A DNA stretch of 64,000 bases, taken from contig JASGFJ010000022.1 of assembly GCA_047605645.1 (NCBI GenBank), positions 19,762-83,761 of the forward strand, in the 5' to 3' direction. Shown here piece by piece: positions 9,286-18,584 of the stretch (positions within the stretch are counted from its first letter, which is position 1; every line of letters begins with the position of its first letter). A program made the translations under genes and the position numbers. The DNA is from UBA1309 sp047605645 (GTDB lineage: Bacteria; Bacteroidota; Bacteroidia; Bacteroidales; Dysgonomonadaceae). The notes beneath the pieces are model-generated. The model searched no databases. It was not told the DNA's origin and worked only from the letters and a program-made list of their open reading frames with translations.

Positions 9286-10284
9286 TTAATCCCCCAAAAG
9301 GGAAATTCTTGATTCTAGTTCGTCTATTTCTCTTTGACAGAGAATGTATGAATATCTGTCCTGAAAATTTTTCAACTTAATCTGTGTTTTCTCTAAAAAC
9401 AGGCGATATTCGGGTGTATCTCCTTTCAAAGGCCTATGCTGAAGAGCTTTCGAGATCTCAGTCCATTTCCTATTAATGAGTTGTGTTTCTTCAGAAAAAT
9501 ATGCATCTGCAAATTTACCGAGACAATATTCTACAGCCTGAATGCCGGGATGAATCATATCAGTCGCATAAAACCTGTAATCGCGCAAATCATCCAGAAT
9601 CAACTCGTAAGAAGGAAAATAATCTATCTCCTCGGGAAATTTATCTCTCAATTCATCAATAGCCAATAAAAGAATAGATTTGCTTAACTGATTTTCATGC
9701 GCTCCGTCTTTGAGGTGCCGGACAGGGCTTACCGTGAAGAGAAAACGTATTCCCGGGTTTACAAGTTGTACTTTGATTATAATTTCCGACCAGACATCAA
9801 CAATCTCTGCAACAGATAACCTTCTTCGATGAAAATAAGATGCCGGAAGTTTATGACAATTATTTACAATCTGCCGATTTTCAATAGTTTCATATACATA
9901 CGAAGTACCGAAAGTCAATATCAGCCAATCTGCCTTACGTAAATTTTGAGAACCTTTTTCTCTCCTCAAGTTCAATTGCTGTAGAAACTGGTCCAAATCG
10001 GGTGATGAAAAATCGCCATGATGCATTAAACTGAAATACAATCCATTTCGAGCCAACACATCTGATCTCGAAAAGGAGTATTCATCCAGAAGAAGACTAA
10101 TTGCTTTTGCTGCAGAGAGAGGATTATAAGTAATGCCGAAAGGATTTAAATCGATATCAAACTTACAGTTGACCAAGCGCTCCCCTATATTTTCAGCGAA
10201 GCAGGAACCCAGCATCACCAACTTCTGCCGGTGAGTGATTGGAAAGTTTGCAATATGTACATCAATTTCTGTCCTAAATTTCAT
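9286..10284 (-). CDS. GSCFA domain protein
   Basis: A 332-residue protein named for its own N-terminal motif, VMLGSCFAENIG, with GSCFA at residues 26-30. The family has an SGNH/GDSL-hydrolase-like fold; the Ser in GSCFA sits where the nucleophile would be, and the downstream DMIHPG (residues about 242-247) supplies an Asp and a His in the usual C-terminal position. It is therefore probably an esterase or acyltransferase acting on carbohydrate, but no substrate is established. In Bacteroidales it commonly precedes murF-alr, as here with a 12-nt gap, which suggests a cell-wall link. Confidence 0.88.
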   Translation of the reverse strand: MKFRTEIDVHIANFPITHRQKLVMLGSCFAENIGERLVNCKFDIDLNPFGITYNPLSAAKAISLLLDEYSFSRSDVLARNGLYFSLMHHGDFSSPDLDQFLQQLNLRREKGSQNLRKADWLILTFGTSYVYETIENRQIVNNCHKLPASYFHRRRLSVAEIVDVWSEIIIKVQLVNPGIRFLFTVSPVRHLKDGAHENQLSKSILLLAIDELRDKFPEEIDYFPSYELILDDLRDYRFYATDMIHPGIQAVEYCLGKFADAYFSEETQLINRKWTEISKALQHRPLKGDTPEYRLFLEKTQIKLKNFQDRYSYILCQREIDELESRISLLGD

Positions 10285-10336
10285 CTGAGAGTTCCCTATT
10301 TAGTCAACGCCTTCGATTTATCGTACAAATAGGATA

Positions 10337-10344
10337 CAAAATTA
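10337..10344 (-). promoter_or_regulatory. Probable promoter -7 box for GSCFA-murF-alr
   Basis: The minus strand reads TAATTTTG, matching the Bacteroidetes -7 consensus TAnnTTTG. It would give a 5' leader of about 45 nt before the ATG at 10284. The -33 element is weak. Confidence 0.45.
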
Positions 10345-10404
10345 GAAAAGATTGGTGCTAAAGTGTAATTTTTCATGTTATATTTTCACATTCTATTCTG
10401 TCAA

Positions 10405-10480
10405 TAAAAACAAAAAAAAAGGTTGTCATCCCGACAACCAATCTTCATTGTTTAACCTTAAATCTAATACCATGAAAAAC
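10405..10480 (-). ncRNA. Candidate small RNA or leader transcript with its own promoter and terminator
   Basis: On the minus strand a TATCTTTG box (10487-10494) is followed after about 7 nt by a predicted start near 10480. About 55 nt later comes a stem-loop with 7-bp arms (GGTTGTC / GACAACC, 10421-10439) and a run of nine Ts. That defines a transcript of about 75 nt. It contains a 15-codon frame (10426-10473) whose stop codon lies inside the terminator stem. It is convergent with nothing and not continuous with GSCFA, which has its own promoter further on. I recall near-identical ATGGTATTAGATTTAAGG sequences in other Bacteroidales intergenic regions, but could not check. Confidence 0.55.
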
Positions 10481-10486
10481 ACAGAA

Positions 10487-10494
10487 CAAAGATA
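10487..10494 (-). promoter_or_regulatory. Promoter -7 box of the 10405-10480 transcript
   Basis: A minus-strand TATCTTTG, an exact TAnnTTTG match. It is placed so that transcription starts just before the short frame and ends at the T-run at 10412-10420. Confidence 0.55.
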
Positions 10495-10632
10495 ATGCTT
10501 TTCTGCATAGATAAAGCCACTATCACTCATCTATTTTTTCTATATACGAAGAAGATCGGAATTGAAATAAGTTTTAGTCTCTCTTTATCATTAAAAAGGG
10601 GCTTTCCTATGTTTTTTTTTGATTTCTTTTCA

Positions 10633-10640
10633 TATATTTG
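10633..10640 (+). promoter_or_regulatory. Probable promoter -7 box for the sugar phosphotransferase gene
   Basis: A plus-strand TATATTTG matching TAnnTTTG, 107 nt before the ATG at 10748. The implied leader of about 100 nt shows no obvious riboswitch. Confidence 0.4.
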
Positions 10641-10747
10641 TCGTTATCAAATGAAAGTTAAAATTACACATTGACTTTGGGAGATCTATAAACAGTAGAT
10701 ATACAATTAATTTTACCCGTACGGACTCACTAAAATAGAAAGAATAG

Positions 10748-12157
10748 ATGAACTTAAGATATTCTAAATACATTACACCTATATGCGCCACCTTAGATGT
10801 AGTTACAATTTGTGGTTTGTTCTTTTTATTTAACTACATAGCAAACGATGGAGATACCTTTCGAGAAAGTATATTGATGGGAATCGAAAATTACTACAAG
10901 GCTTTTATTTTGTTTATTTTCAGTTGGTATTTTATCACTCAGAAAACAAAAATCTATTCTTTACACCGGGGAATAAGTCTCATAGAGATCCTGAAAAAAG
11001 TCGGCTTGCAAATCATTCTTTTCAGCGTTATCGTCTTTGCTATATCCGGATTTAGAGATTCCTATCTCTCACGTGGCCCTTATGCGGTTTATTTTCTAAG
11101 TACCCTCTTCTTACTCACCCTTTTGTACAGGACTATCTTTTTTATTCTTATCCGTTCCAGAAGGCTTCGGGGTGGCAATGTCAGAGGAGTTGTTTTTGTC
11201 GATAGAAATGACAATACAATGAAACTGCAAAATCTTTTTGACAAATACAAAATCTACGGTATGCAGACAGAGGGTTGCTTTTGTGCGGATGAAGACATGC
11301 TGTATGCAAGACCACTAACACACAGATACAACCTTAAAGATTTAGATAATTTTATCAAAGAGAATAATGTTTCTATCTTATTTTTCTCTATGTCCGGAAA
11401 ACTGGAAAATAAGATTGATGAGATAAATGAACTGGTCGACAGAAATCATTTGCGCATTATTTACATACCGAAATCATCTTACGACTTATCTGCCGGAGTG
11501 AAAATGGATTATTTCTATGGTTTCCCGGCATTAGTCCCGGAGCGATTACCTTTAGATTTGACAGTAAATAAAATATTAAAACGAGTGTTCGATATTTGTT
11601 TCTCTCTTTTCATCATCGTCTTCCTTCTCAGCTGGCTTTATCCGCTGATTGCATTGCTGATCAAGCTGGATTCGAAAGGCAATGTGCTGTTTATTCAAAA
11701 GAGAAACGGATTAGACGGCAAGCCTTTTGGCTGTTATAAGTTCCGGACAATGAGACCGAGTGCCGACGCAGGAATTGTCTCAACAGTGAAAGGAGACAAA
11801 CGTATTACAAAAATCGGGAATTTCCTTAGGAAAACAAGCCTGGATGAATTTCCCCAGTTCTTCAATGTTCTTAAAGGGGATATGTCTATCGTTGGACCAC
11901 GCCCGCACATGGTCTACCAAGATGAACATTACAATAACCTTTTACCGAAATATTGTGTCCGCTATTTTGTTAAACCGGGCATTACCGGCTTGTCACAAGT
12001 TTCAGGTTACAGAGGAGAAATCCGCACAGATGAAGATATGGAAAACCGGATCATTACAGATATGTATTATGTCAGAAGCTGGTCATTTATGATGGATTTG
12101 CTCATTATCGGCAAAACCGTTTACTACGCGATTGTAGGAGATAAACAAGCTATTTAA
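10748..12157 (+). CDS. Undecaprenyl-phosphate sugar phosphotransferase (WcaJ/EpsE-like)
   Basis: A 469-residue polyprenyl glycosylphosphotransferase that loads the first sugar-1-phosphate onto undecaprenyl phosphate to start exopolysaccharide or capsule synthesis at the inner membrane. The N-terminal half has four membrane helices (about residues 12-30, 50-65, 84-102, 110-132) and a CoA-binding-like domain. A further helix near 285-310 leads into the catalytic domain, with KRNGLDGKPFGCYKFRTM, then KTSLDEFPQFFNVLKGDMS, VGPRP and KPGITGLSQVSGYRGE. All family motifs are present and length is normal. It stands alone, with no polysaccharide cluster beside it, and shares a terminator with the convergent TamB-like gene. 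Confidence 0.92.
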   Translation: MNLRYSKYITPICATLDVVTICGLFFLFNYIANDGDTFRESILMGIENYYKAFILFIFSWYFITQKTKIYSLHRGISLIEILKKVGLQIILFSVIVFAISGFRDSYLSRGPYAVYFLSTLFLLTLLYRTIFFILIRSRRLRGGNVRGVVFVDRNDNTMKLQNLFDKYKIYGMQTEGCFCADEDMLYARPLTHRYNLKDLDNFIKENNVSILFFSMSGKLENKIDEINELVDRNHLRIIYIPKSSYDLSAGVKMDYFYGFPALVPERLPLDLTVNKILKRVFDICFSLFIIVFLLSWLYPLIALLIKLDSKGNVLFIQKRNGLDGKPFGCYKFRTMRPSADAGIVSTVKGDKRITKIGNFLRKTSLDEFPQFFNVLKGDMSIVGPRPHMVYQDEHYNNLLPKYCVRYFVKPGITGLSQVSGYRGEIRTDEDMENRIITDMYYVRSWSFMMDLLIIGKTVYYAIVGDKQAI

Positions 12158-12176
12158 TCAACTCAATTGATACACT

Positions 12177-12219
12177 AAAACGACAAAGCATCTTCTCGTC
12201 GAAGATGCTTTGTCGTTTT
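12177..12219. terminator. Bidirectional terminator between convergent genes
   Basis: A perfect 19-bp stem (12177-12195 with 12201-12219) and a 5-nt loop, with A-runs on the left and T-runs on the right, so it works on both strands. Its right arm reaches into the stop codon of the TamB-like gene (TTA at 12218-12220). Confidence 0.9.
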
Positions 12220-15200
12220 ATTTAGTTCCGGAGACATTATTCTCCTGAGGGATACTTGTCGGAGGAGTTTTCTTCTTTCTAAAGAACCTGAACAAATCGC
12301 GGAACCGTTTAGAGTCACGAGTATAAACAATACCAACGCCTTGCGTCATTGTAGACTGAATATAATACTTGTTGTTTTCCTTATTATAGACCCTCAGCGT
12401 AAGATAATTGTTTAACAGGTATTCCACATCGACATTACCCACCAAGCTTTCGGATGTACCGGTGAGTTCCGACCCGGAGCGATAGCCCAAATTTGTCTTT
12501 ACACGCAACTTGTCGTTAAATAAACGGGTGGAAACATTCACATTGACATCCATATTCGATATAGTTCCGTCATTGCTTGAGACATTGGTATCAATATTCC
12601 ATTTATCCCCCAATATTTTCCCGAAAAGAGAGTCAAAGGCCTTACTTAAAGCTCCGGAAGCCACAGATGTCATCACATTGTTGACTCCTAAATTAGATGC
12701 AACGCTATTTGTCCCTGCACTGTTATAAAAAGAATTCGTAAAAATGAGATAAACGAACTGCTGCGTTTTCTGTTCATCAGTAGCAATCAACGCCCTTAGT
12801 TTACTTTTAATGTCTTCATTCGCATCAGGCAAATCAATATTATAGCTAAGATTCATTTTATTCATATCGCCTTTAATACCTAAAATACAGTGGACATCTG
12901 CTCGCGTAGAAGTCAGATTCTGATCGGTAGAGAAACTCTCATCCAATGTTTTCAAGTCGGCTTTCACTTCTTTGTATGCAGTGATATCAAAGGTGGTTCG
13001 CATCGGATCCCCTCGGAATACCAGGCTACTTCCTTCCTGAATCTGAAACTCCATATTGGAAATCTGCTGCAAATCAAGCTTCACTGTTCCTTGAGTGACA
13101 TTATAATTTCCAAAAATTGTTGTTTGCGCAGTCGTATTGTCGTAAGCAAATTTTATCTGTCCGGTACCGGCTACACGCATCGTCGTATTTCCTGTTAGTT
13201 GCGCCATAATAATATTCAGCCTCAAATTATCAGACAGATTCGCAGTTCCTTGCACCTGCATCTTAAAAGGGGAATCATTATTTCTCACCGGCACTGTTCT
13301 CACCGGATGAGACCTTTCCAGTGAGTCTGTATTTATCTCGGAAGGGGTATTGATAAACACAACACCTTTGTATTGGACTGCACTCTCGGTTTGAGGCATT
13401 ACGACCGTAAAATTAGAATTATTGGCATTCCTTATATCCAGCTGAATATTCATCCCCTGGGTATCACCCGTCAACCGGGCATTCCCCGACGCATACACTT
13501 TGCCATAGTAAAGGCTATCGGTACGGTTCTCGGTATTCATCACCATAAAGTTATTCATGCGTGCATTCAGCGTATACCGAAAGTTCTTGAATCCACTGTG
13601 AGTCACATCTGCATTCACATAAGCCTTATTCCCCGAAGGATCTACCACTGTCAGGTTATCAAATCCTATCTTATTACGAGAAATACTGATGGTATCCGAA
13701 ACCTTGTAAGTGACGTTCGTATAATCGACTCCGAACACGCCGTTGGCAATGCCTAGCCAGCCTTCAATATCTGGATTCGCAGCCGGGCCTTTGACGCTTA
13801 TATTCGAACTCAATTCCCCTTTGAGTGTACTCAATGAACCGGCTGTAAAGGGTTGCATCCAATCCATTGTCATCTTGTCCATCGCAACATTCAAATCGAG
13901 TCGCAAAGAGTCGCCCGTATATACAAGTCCGGTGACATGAGCCAGTTGTTTATTGTTTCGTTCCAGTTTGGCAGCTAAATCCACCGCTTGTGATTCACTT
14001 CTCCATTTACTCACCAAATCGACAGAACCGACAGAATCACCGGAGACAACAATATTGTTCATTTTGAATCCGTCTGTATAAATCTCGGGTAAGTTCATCG
14101 CAGAAGCAATATGCAGCGAGCCATCCAGAACAGCGTCGATGTTCTTTATATCAAAAGCTGATAATAATTCTGCCAGCTGCGCTTTTTGAAAATCAACGCG
14201 TAAAGTATCGGATGAACTATCCGAAACCGTTCCGTTAATCCGAATGTAATTTTTACCTTCTACCTTGAGGCCTAAATCTGAAATATCGGTACGCCTGCCT
14301 ACATTGACAATTTGAGCCGGAGTGAGTAAAAACCGCAGATCGTTGACATATATCATGGAAGGTTCTACATGGAGATGAGAAATCAGTTCTTTCTTCTTAT
14401 TCCGGGAGAAAAAAGCATAGGAATCAAGCTGCCCGCCGACAGACATATCAGGAGTCTCGTTGCTATAATTAATTTGCGAACGAATCGTGTCGGACAAAGC
14501 ATTAGCCTTGGTATACAATTCCATACGGCTACCTTTTGCATCATCGAAATACTGTGCATGAGCATCCATATTCAATTGGTGATTTGCCGTTGATACATTC
14601 AATGTCATGTCTTTGATATCTCCATTATTATACTTCAGCAGAGGAGCGCTTCCAGTGAGAGTCAGAGCCTGTTCGCGGGTATTCACTGAACCATCGAGCG
14701 AAACAGGACTGGTGAGGCTGACCGGAATCCGGAAAATAGATTCGAGCTGTTTTGTATCCTTTGTTTTTGCCGTGAAGGTAAAATTGTTGGCATTGGGAAG
14801 CCGCCTCCCCGAGGTTAGAACAAACTGAGGCAAATACCGATGAACCACATGGCAGAGCTCATCCACAAGCGATCCGGGATCAATCACACCATCAACCCGC
14901 GCATCCAGGAAAGAGGATGAAAGCTCCATAAAATCTGTTTTATTCCCGTTTTTCCCTGCCGAAAAACGGATTAAACCGGGCGTGAAATGCGTGTCGCCAT
15001 CTGCAAAGTCCAAATTTTCCATCTGTGCATATCCACTGAAACCCGATTTACTATCGCCGGATATATTTCCCTCCAGATTAGCAGACAAGAAAGGATTGTT
15101 CCATTTTTCATACCTGTAGAATGAATTGATATGCAGATGCTGTACCGAACCTTTGAAGGCATAAACAGGTCTCGCACCTTGTATCATTTTAAAGTCGGCG

Positions 15201-16690
15201 AGAATTCTTCCCTGCTTCATATCTGCATTTAGGGTTCCGTTAGTTTGCTGAGGAGAGTAATTCACCGCAAAACGGATATTCTTATATTTCTCTTTTTGGT
15301 ATTCAATCGAATTTACAGTACCTGCGGCTTTTGCCGTGAAAACGCCCGGCCTGGTTTGCATATAAGCAATATCAGCACCGGCTGTGACCCGTCCCAGGGA
15401 ATTTCCGCCGAAAGGCTTCAGATTAAAGTTTTGCGTCAGTATATTTCCTTTCACTCCAAGCTTGTTGAAAGTACTGTCCAGAGTCATTCTTCCGTTCAAT
15501 GAGAGCGCACCGGGCCTCATCCACACATCGGCTTTCAAATTCATCTTTTGCAGCGAACCGTCGGCAAAAGCTTTCAGACGAATATCTCCCACTGCTTTCA
15601 TCTGCTCAGGCATCTTATAGCGGGGATTATTCATACGCATCAAGTCAAGGAATCCGGCCTGAGTCATCCGGAACTTTTTCACATCGAGCCGCATTCGTGA
15701 CGTAAAATAACGACTGTAATTTGTCAATTCTCCGCTGGCAATCAAGGCTATCTTCTTGCCATAGTTCAAATTCAACCCATCCACCGTTATCGACGGAAGC
15801 TTTCCCCTTATTTTCCCGTTCAGAAAAATAGAATCCTTCAAAGATTTCATCTGTTGTGCAAAATAAGCAATATCCTTCGGTGAAATAACCGACTTATTGA
15901 TTTGAGCATTCACCGTTTGTTGCAATACATCATAACCGGCAGAAGGGATATCAATATCGGATCCGCCAAGATGAAGCCGCGCATTCTCAACCAAAAACAG
16001 GGAACCTTTGCTTGTGAGCCTCAAGGAAGATTTCAACAAATTGAGACCAGATATATCGTGGGCAGCGAAATTATCGACACGAATATCCAAGCGGGTACTT
16101 TCGACGGAAGGCAGCGATAAATCGGCATTGACTCCGCTCAAAACAATATGCGAGACATTAAACAGATCGGGCGTCCGGGGATCAGACAAAGTTTCATAAC
16201 TCAACCTTCCTTTTCGAAGCTTCACTCGCTCCATTGAAACCTGCATAGGCTCACCCGATTTCTTTTTAGTGGTGTCGGAAGAAGCAAAAGCGTCGATAAG
16301 AAACTGATAATTATAAGCAGAAGCAGAGTCTTTTCTATGAATATTTAAGGCAAAATCAGTCAAAGAGATATTCTTGATAAGTACCTGGTTTCTCAACAAT
16401 TTCCAAGCATCAATATCTGTACTGAACTCTTTTGCATAAAGCAGCGTATCTCCTTTTTTATCCTCGAGATAAACTCCTTGAAGCTCTACATGGTTGAAAA
16501 GCCGTAGTTGGATTCGATCTATAGAAACTTCGGTTTTGATTTTCGTACGTATCTTGTCCAAAGCGAACTGCAACACCCGCTGCTGAACTGAAGGGATCAG
16601 CAGCAAGCAATAGATCAACACATTGAGAATAACAATTCCCAACACGACGAAAAGTCCGATAACTCCTATTTTCTTCAGGATCTTCAACAC
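12218..16690 (-). CDS. TamB/DUF490-family translocation and assembly protein
   Basis: A 1490-residue protein with an N-terminal membrane anchor (residues 8-34) followed by a very long region of repeated beta-strands. The start has the AsmA-like pattern of VSIDRIQLRLFNHVELQGVY, and the last about 400 residues form the TamB C-terminal domain (GTVKLDLQQISNMEFQIQEG, then VVFRGDPM-like and GNVDVEYLLNNYLTLRVYNK). TamB-family proteins form a hydrophobic groove across the periplasm, used for lipid transport and outer-membrane protein assembly. Length is normal for Bacteroidetes. No BamA/TamA-type partner is encoded beside it. It is preceded by the ArsC-like gene with 26 nt between them, so the two may be cotranscribed. 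Confidence 0.9.
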   Translation of the reverse strand: MLKILKKIGVIGLFVVLGIVILNVLIYCLLLIPSVQQRVLQFALDKIRTKIKTEVSIDRIQLRLFNHVELQGVYLEDKKGDTLLYAKEFSTDIDAWKLLRNQVLIKNISLTDFALNIHRKDSASAYNYQFLIDAFASSDTTKKKSGEPMQVSMERVKLRKGRLSYETLSDPRTPDLFNVSHIVLSGVNADLSLPSVESTRLDIRVDNFAAHDISGLNLLKSSLRLTSKGSLFLVENARLHLGGSDIDIPSAGYDVLQQTVNAQINKSVISPKDIAYFAQQMKSLKDSIFLNGKIRGKLPSITVDGLNLNYGKKIALIASGELTNYSRYFTSRMRLDVKKFRMTQAGFLDLMRMNNPRYKMPEQMKAVGDIRLKAFADGSLQKMNLKADVWMRPGALSLNGRMTLDSTFNKLGVKGNILTQNFNLKPFGGNSLGRVTAGADIAYMQTRPGVFTAKAAGTVNSIEYQKEKYKNIRFAVNYSPQQTNGTLNADMKQGRILADFKMIQGARPVYAFKGSVQHLHINSFYRYEKWNNPFLSANLEGNISGDSKSGFSGYAQMENLDFADGDTHFTPGLIRFSAGKNGNKTDFMELSSSFLDARVDGVIDPGSLVDELCHVVHRYLPQFVLTSGRRLPNANNFTFTAKTKDTKQLESIFRIPVSLTSPVSLDGSVNTREQALTLTGSAPLLKYNNGDIKDMTLNVSTANHQLNMDAHAQYFDDAKGSRMELYTKANALSDTIRSQINYSNETPDMSVGGQLDSYAFFSRNKKKELISHLHVEPSMIYVNDLRFLLTPAQIVNVGRRTDISDLGLKVEGKNYIRINGTVSDSSSDTLRVDFQKAQLAELLSAFDIKNIDAVLDGSLHIASAMNLPEIYTDGFKMNNIVVSGDSVGSVDLVSKWRSESQAVDLAAKLERNNKQLAHVTGLVYTGDSLRLDLNVAMDKMTMDWMQPFTAGSLSTLKGELSSNISVKGPAANPDIEGWLGIANGVFGVDYTNVTYKVSDTISISRNKIGFDNLTVVDPSGNKAYVNADVTHSGFKNFRYTLNARMNNFMVMNTENRTDSLYYGKVYASGNARLTGDTQGMNIQLDIRNANNSNFTVVMPQTESAVQYKGVVFINTPSEINTDSLERSHPVRTVPVRNNDSPFKMQVQGTANLSDNLRLNIIMAQLTGNTTMRVAGTGQIKFAYDNTTAQTTIFGNYNVTQGTVKLDLQQISNMEFQIQEGSSLVFRGDPMRTTFDITAYKEVKADLKTLDESFSTDQNLTSTRADVHCILGIKGDMNKMNLSYNIDLPDANEDIKSKLRALIATDEQKTQQFVYLIFTNSFYNSAGTNSVASNLGVNNVMTSVASGALSKAFDSLFGKILGDKWNIDTNVSSNDGTISNMDVNVNVSTRLFNDKLRVKTNLGYRSGSELTGTSESLVGNVDVEYLLNNYLTLRVYNKENNKYYIQSTMTQGVGIVYTRDSKRFRDLFRFFRKKKTPPTSIPQENNVSGTK

Positions 16691-16716
16691 AGGCTATTTC
16701 ATTTTTTCAAACACAA

Positions 16717-17067
16717 TTAAAGCAGACGAGAGCTCCATTCATCTTCCTTAAATCCAACCAATACGAAATCATCGGCTATAACAAGCGGGCGTTTTACCAA
16801 CATGCCATTTTCGGACAGAACACGAATCAATTCTTCTGTGGAAGCCGCTTTAACTACTTCTTTGAGATTCCTTTCTTTATAGAGCAATCCGGAAGTATTA
16901 AAAAATTTAGCAACAGACAGTCCGCTTTTTTCGATCCAGCCCTTCAATTCGTCCTCTTTTGGATTGTTTTCTACAATATTACGCAAATCAGCGGCAATCT
17001 GATGTTCTTCGAGCCATTTAAGAGCCTTTCGGCATGTTCCGCATTTGGGATAAAAAAGTACGAGCAT
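16717..17067 (-). CDS. ArsC/Spx-family thioredoxin-fold protein
   Basis: A 116-residue protein of the arsenate reductase/Spx superfamily. The redox motif near the N-terminus is YPKCGTCRKA, giving a CxxC pair at Cys9 and Cys12. The cis-Pro segment KRPLVI has Arg93-Pro94, as in ArsC and Spx. The CxxC is more like Spx/MgsR and YffB-type proteins than classical single-Cys ArsC, so a true arsenate reductase role is doubtful. A thiol-stress or reductase function is the safer inference. No arsenic-resistance genes lie nearby. Confidence 0.85.
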   Translation of the reverse strand: MLVLFYPKCGTCRKALKWLEEHQIAADLRNIVENNPKEDELKGWIEKSGLSVAKFFNTSGLLYKERNLKEVVKAASTEELIRVLSENGMLVKRPLVIADDFVLVGFKEDEWSSRLL

Positions 17068-17232
17068 AAAAAAAAATTATTTGTAATATAATTCAGTCTA
17101 AATTAAGTAAACTCTTATTCTGAAACAACAGAAAGTAAAGAAAGTTGAGAAAAAATGAAAAGAAAAAACCAGAATACCGTTCCCAATGGCAAACCTGGCG
17201 GCAAACCTCATATTATTGCATGGCAGCCATAG

Positions 17233-17268
17233 TAAAAAAAACCGCCCCAGAGGATTCCCCTGAGACGG
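17233..17268 (-). terminator. Intrinsic terminator for the lipoprotein gene at 17300
   Basis: On the minus strand a 12-bp stem with two G-U pairs (17242-17253 with 17257-17268, 3-nt loop) is followed by eight Ts. It lies about 30 nt after the stop at 17300. Confidence 0.75.
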
Positions 17269-17299
17269 CTAAACCCGATTATGTGCATATCGCTGTCAG

Positions 17300-17929
17300 T
17301 TATAAAATCACGCCCCATTCGGCCACGAAAAATCCTTGCCTCGCAAAAGGGACGATATGCGGTGTTTGCAGTTTTCGTTCTCCCGACTTCTCGGCTTTGA
17401 TCAAATAGTGCAAACGTAGAATCCGATCGGGAGAAAGTGAAAAGTCGAGGTGAATAACCTTATCCACCCTTTCGTTCGTTTGCGGATAAATGGCAAAGAA
17501 AGGATAATCTTTGAAGCGAGGAATCCAATAGTCGATAAAATCCTTTATTTCCGCATCACTGAATCCATATTCTTTCATATTCCGTAAGAAGAAAGATTTC
17601 AGATTTTCTTTCTTTACAACCCAACCCGATTGTTTCTGCCAAACATCGGGCTGCACACTTTCATAAAAAAGATATGTATACTTCTTATCAATAACACCCT
17701 GTGTGTCTACCGATACGTTCCAACCGCTTCTATACTCAGGAATAGATGTCGTAATTCTGCCTCCTTTCGGGAAAGAGACTTTCACATCCAGGCGGATAGG
17801 TTTCGTCGGATATATGTAGATATTCGGTTTATAATCAGGGGGATCTTCGGAAGGATTACAGGCCAATATGAAAAAAGCTGAAATAAAAGCGAAACAATAC
17901 GTCAAACGATAAAGAAAGAGTTTATTCAT
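17300..17929 (-). CDS. Putative lipoprotein with conserved IYIYPTKP domain
   Basis: A 209-residue predicted lipoprotein whose signal ends FFILAC-N, with the lipid-modified Cys at residue 24. The mature protein begins with NIYIYPTKPIRLDVKVSFPKG and IPEYRSGWNV. I associate that pattern with a family of uncharacterised exported proteins in Bacteroidetes and Firmicutes (PVIYLYPxxxTxVxVxL...YPxYxxGW), but no function is known. It likely sits in the outer membrane facing the periplasm or surface. It is the last gene of a probable three-gene operon (19206 to 17300) and ends at a good terminator. Confidence 0.75.
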   Translation of the reverse strand: MNKLFLYRLTYCFAFISAFFILACNPSEDPPDYKPNIYIYPTKPIRLDVKVSFPKGGRITTSIPEYRSGWNVSVDTQGVIDKKYTYLFYESVQPDVWQKQSGWVVKKENLKSFFLRNMKEYGFSDAEIKDFIDYWIPRFKDYPFFAIYPQTNERVDKVIHLDFSLSPDRILRLHYLIKAEKSGERKLQTPHIVPFARQGFFVAEWGVIL

Positions 17930-17978
17930 TGTGCTATTTTTTGAAATTCATACGAAATACTTCTACCAAAGGAATCTT

Positions 17979-18584
17979 TTAGCTATCTTCTGTTCTAAAA
18001 TTGGATGTAGCGAAAATAGTATAGTCAAAGCGTCCGTTGCGGATATGTGTAACAACTCCGTTCTGATTCGTGCTTTCAAAACCAAAAGTTCCGGAGATAA
18101 CAGCTGAGGAAGAGTCCTGAACCTGTATGTTTCGAAAATAAAGTTGTCCTTTTCCGCCATTACTACTAGAAGAAACCGCATCCCTCGGAAAAAGAGAACC
18201 GGCATTCAGCACACCATCAAGCTCCAATATCTTCCCATCCAACTGCTTCAAATCTTCTATTTTCTGAATATGATAGCCCTTAAGGTGGAACTGAATTTGA
18301 AAATCCTGACCATCCATCTCACCGCAATAAGTAATCTGCAGACTGTCCTGCTCGGGATAAGATACAATATCGGGGCGATCGATAATCCCGCCAAAGAAAG
18401 TCTGTACGATTGATCTCCATACTTTCCCATCTATCAAAGCTCCGGCGGTGTTATTGCCTTCTTCTGTATATTTGGGAAGCCGGGGATCTATAGGATCTTC
18501 TACAAAAATCCCCGTACATGCCGTCTGCCAGAATACAAGCCAAAGAATACAGGACAACTTAATTGTATAGTTTAATCTTTTCAT
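17979..18584 (-). CDS. Hypothetical lipoprotein, possible calycin-like fold
   Basis: A 201-residue predicted lipoprotein; the signal ends WQTAC-T (Cys23). Later segments such as DFQIQFHLKGYHI and the C-terminal GRFDYTIFA resemble the beta-strand ends of DUF6252/DUF5025-type Bacteroidetes lipoproteins, but I cannot assign the family firmly. Its ATG lies 26 nt inside the preceding beta-barrel gene, so the two are probably translationally coupled and may form a surface complex. Confidence 0.7.
   Translation of the reverse strand: MKRLNYTIKLSCILWLVFWQTACTGIFVEDPIDPRLPKYTEEGNNTAGALIDGKVWRSIVQTFFGGIIDRPDIVSYPEQDSLQITYCGEMDGQDFQIQFHLKGYHIQKIEDLKQLDGKILELDGVLNAGSLFPRDAVSSSSNGGKGQLYFRNIQVQDSSSAVISGTFGFESTNQNGVVTHIRNGRFDYTIFATSNFRTEDS

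Noticed and set aside
17145..17408. 87-codon plus-strand frame
   Set aside because: It crosses an intrinsic terminator and overlaps the end of the lipoprotein gene at 17300; the product is low-complexity at its start and unrecognisable.
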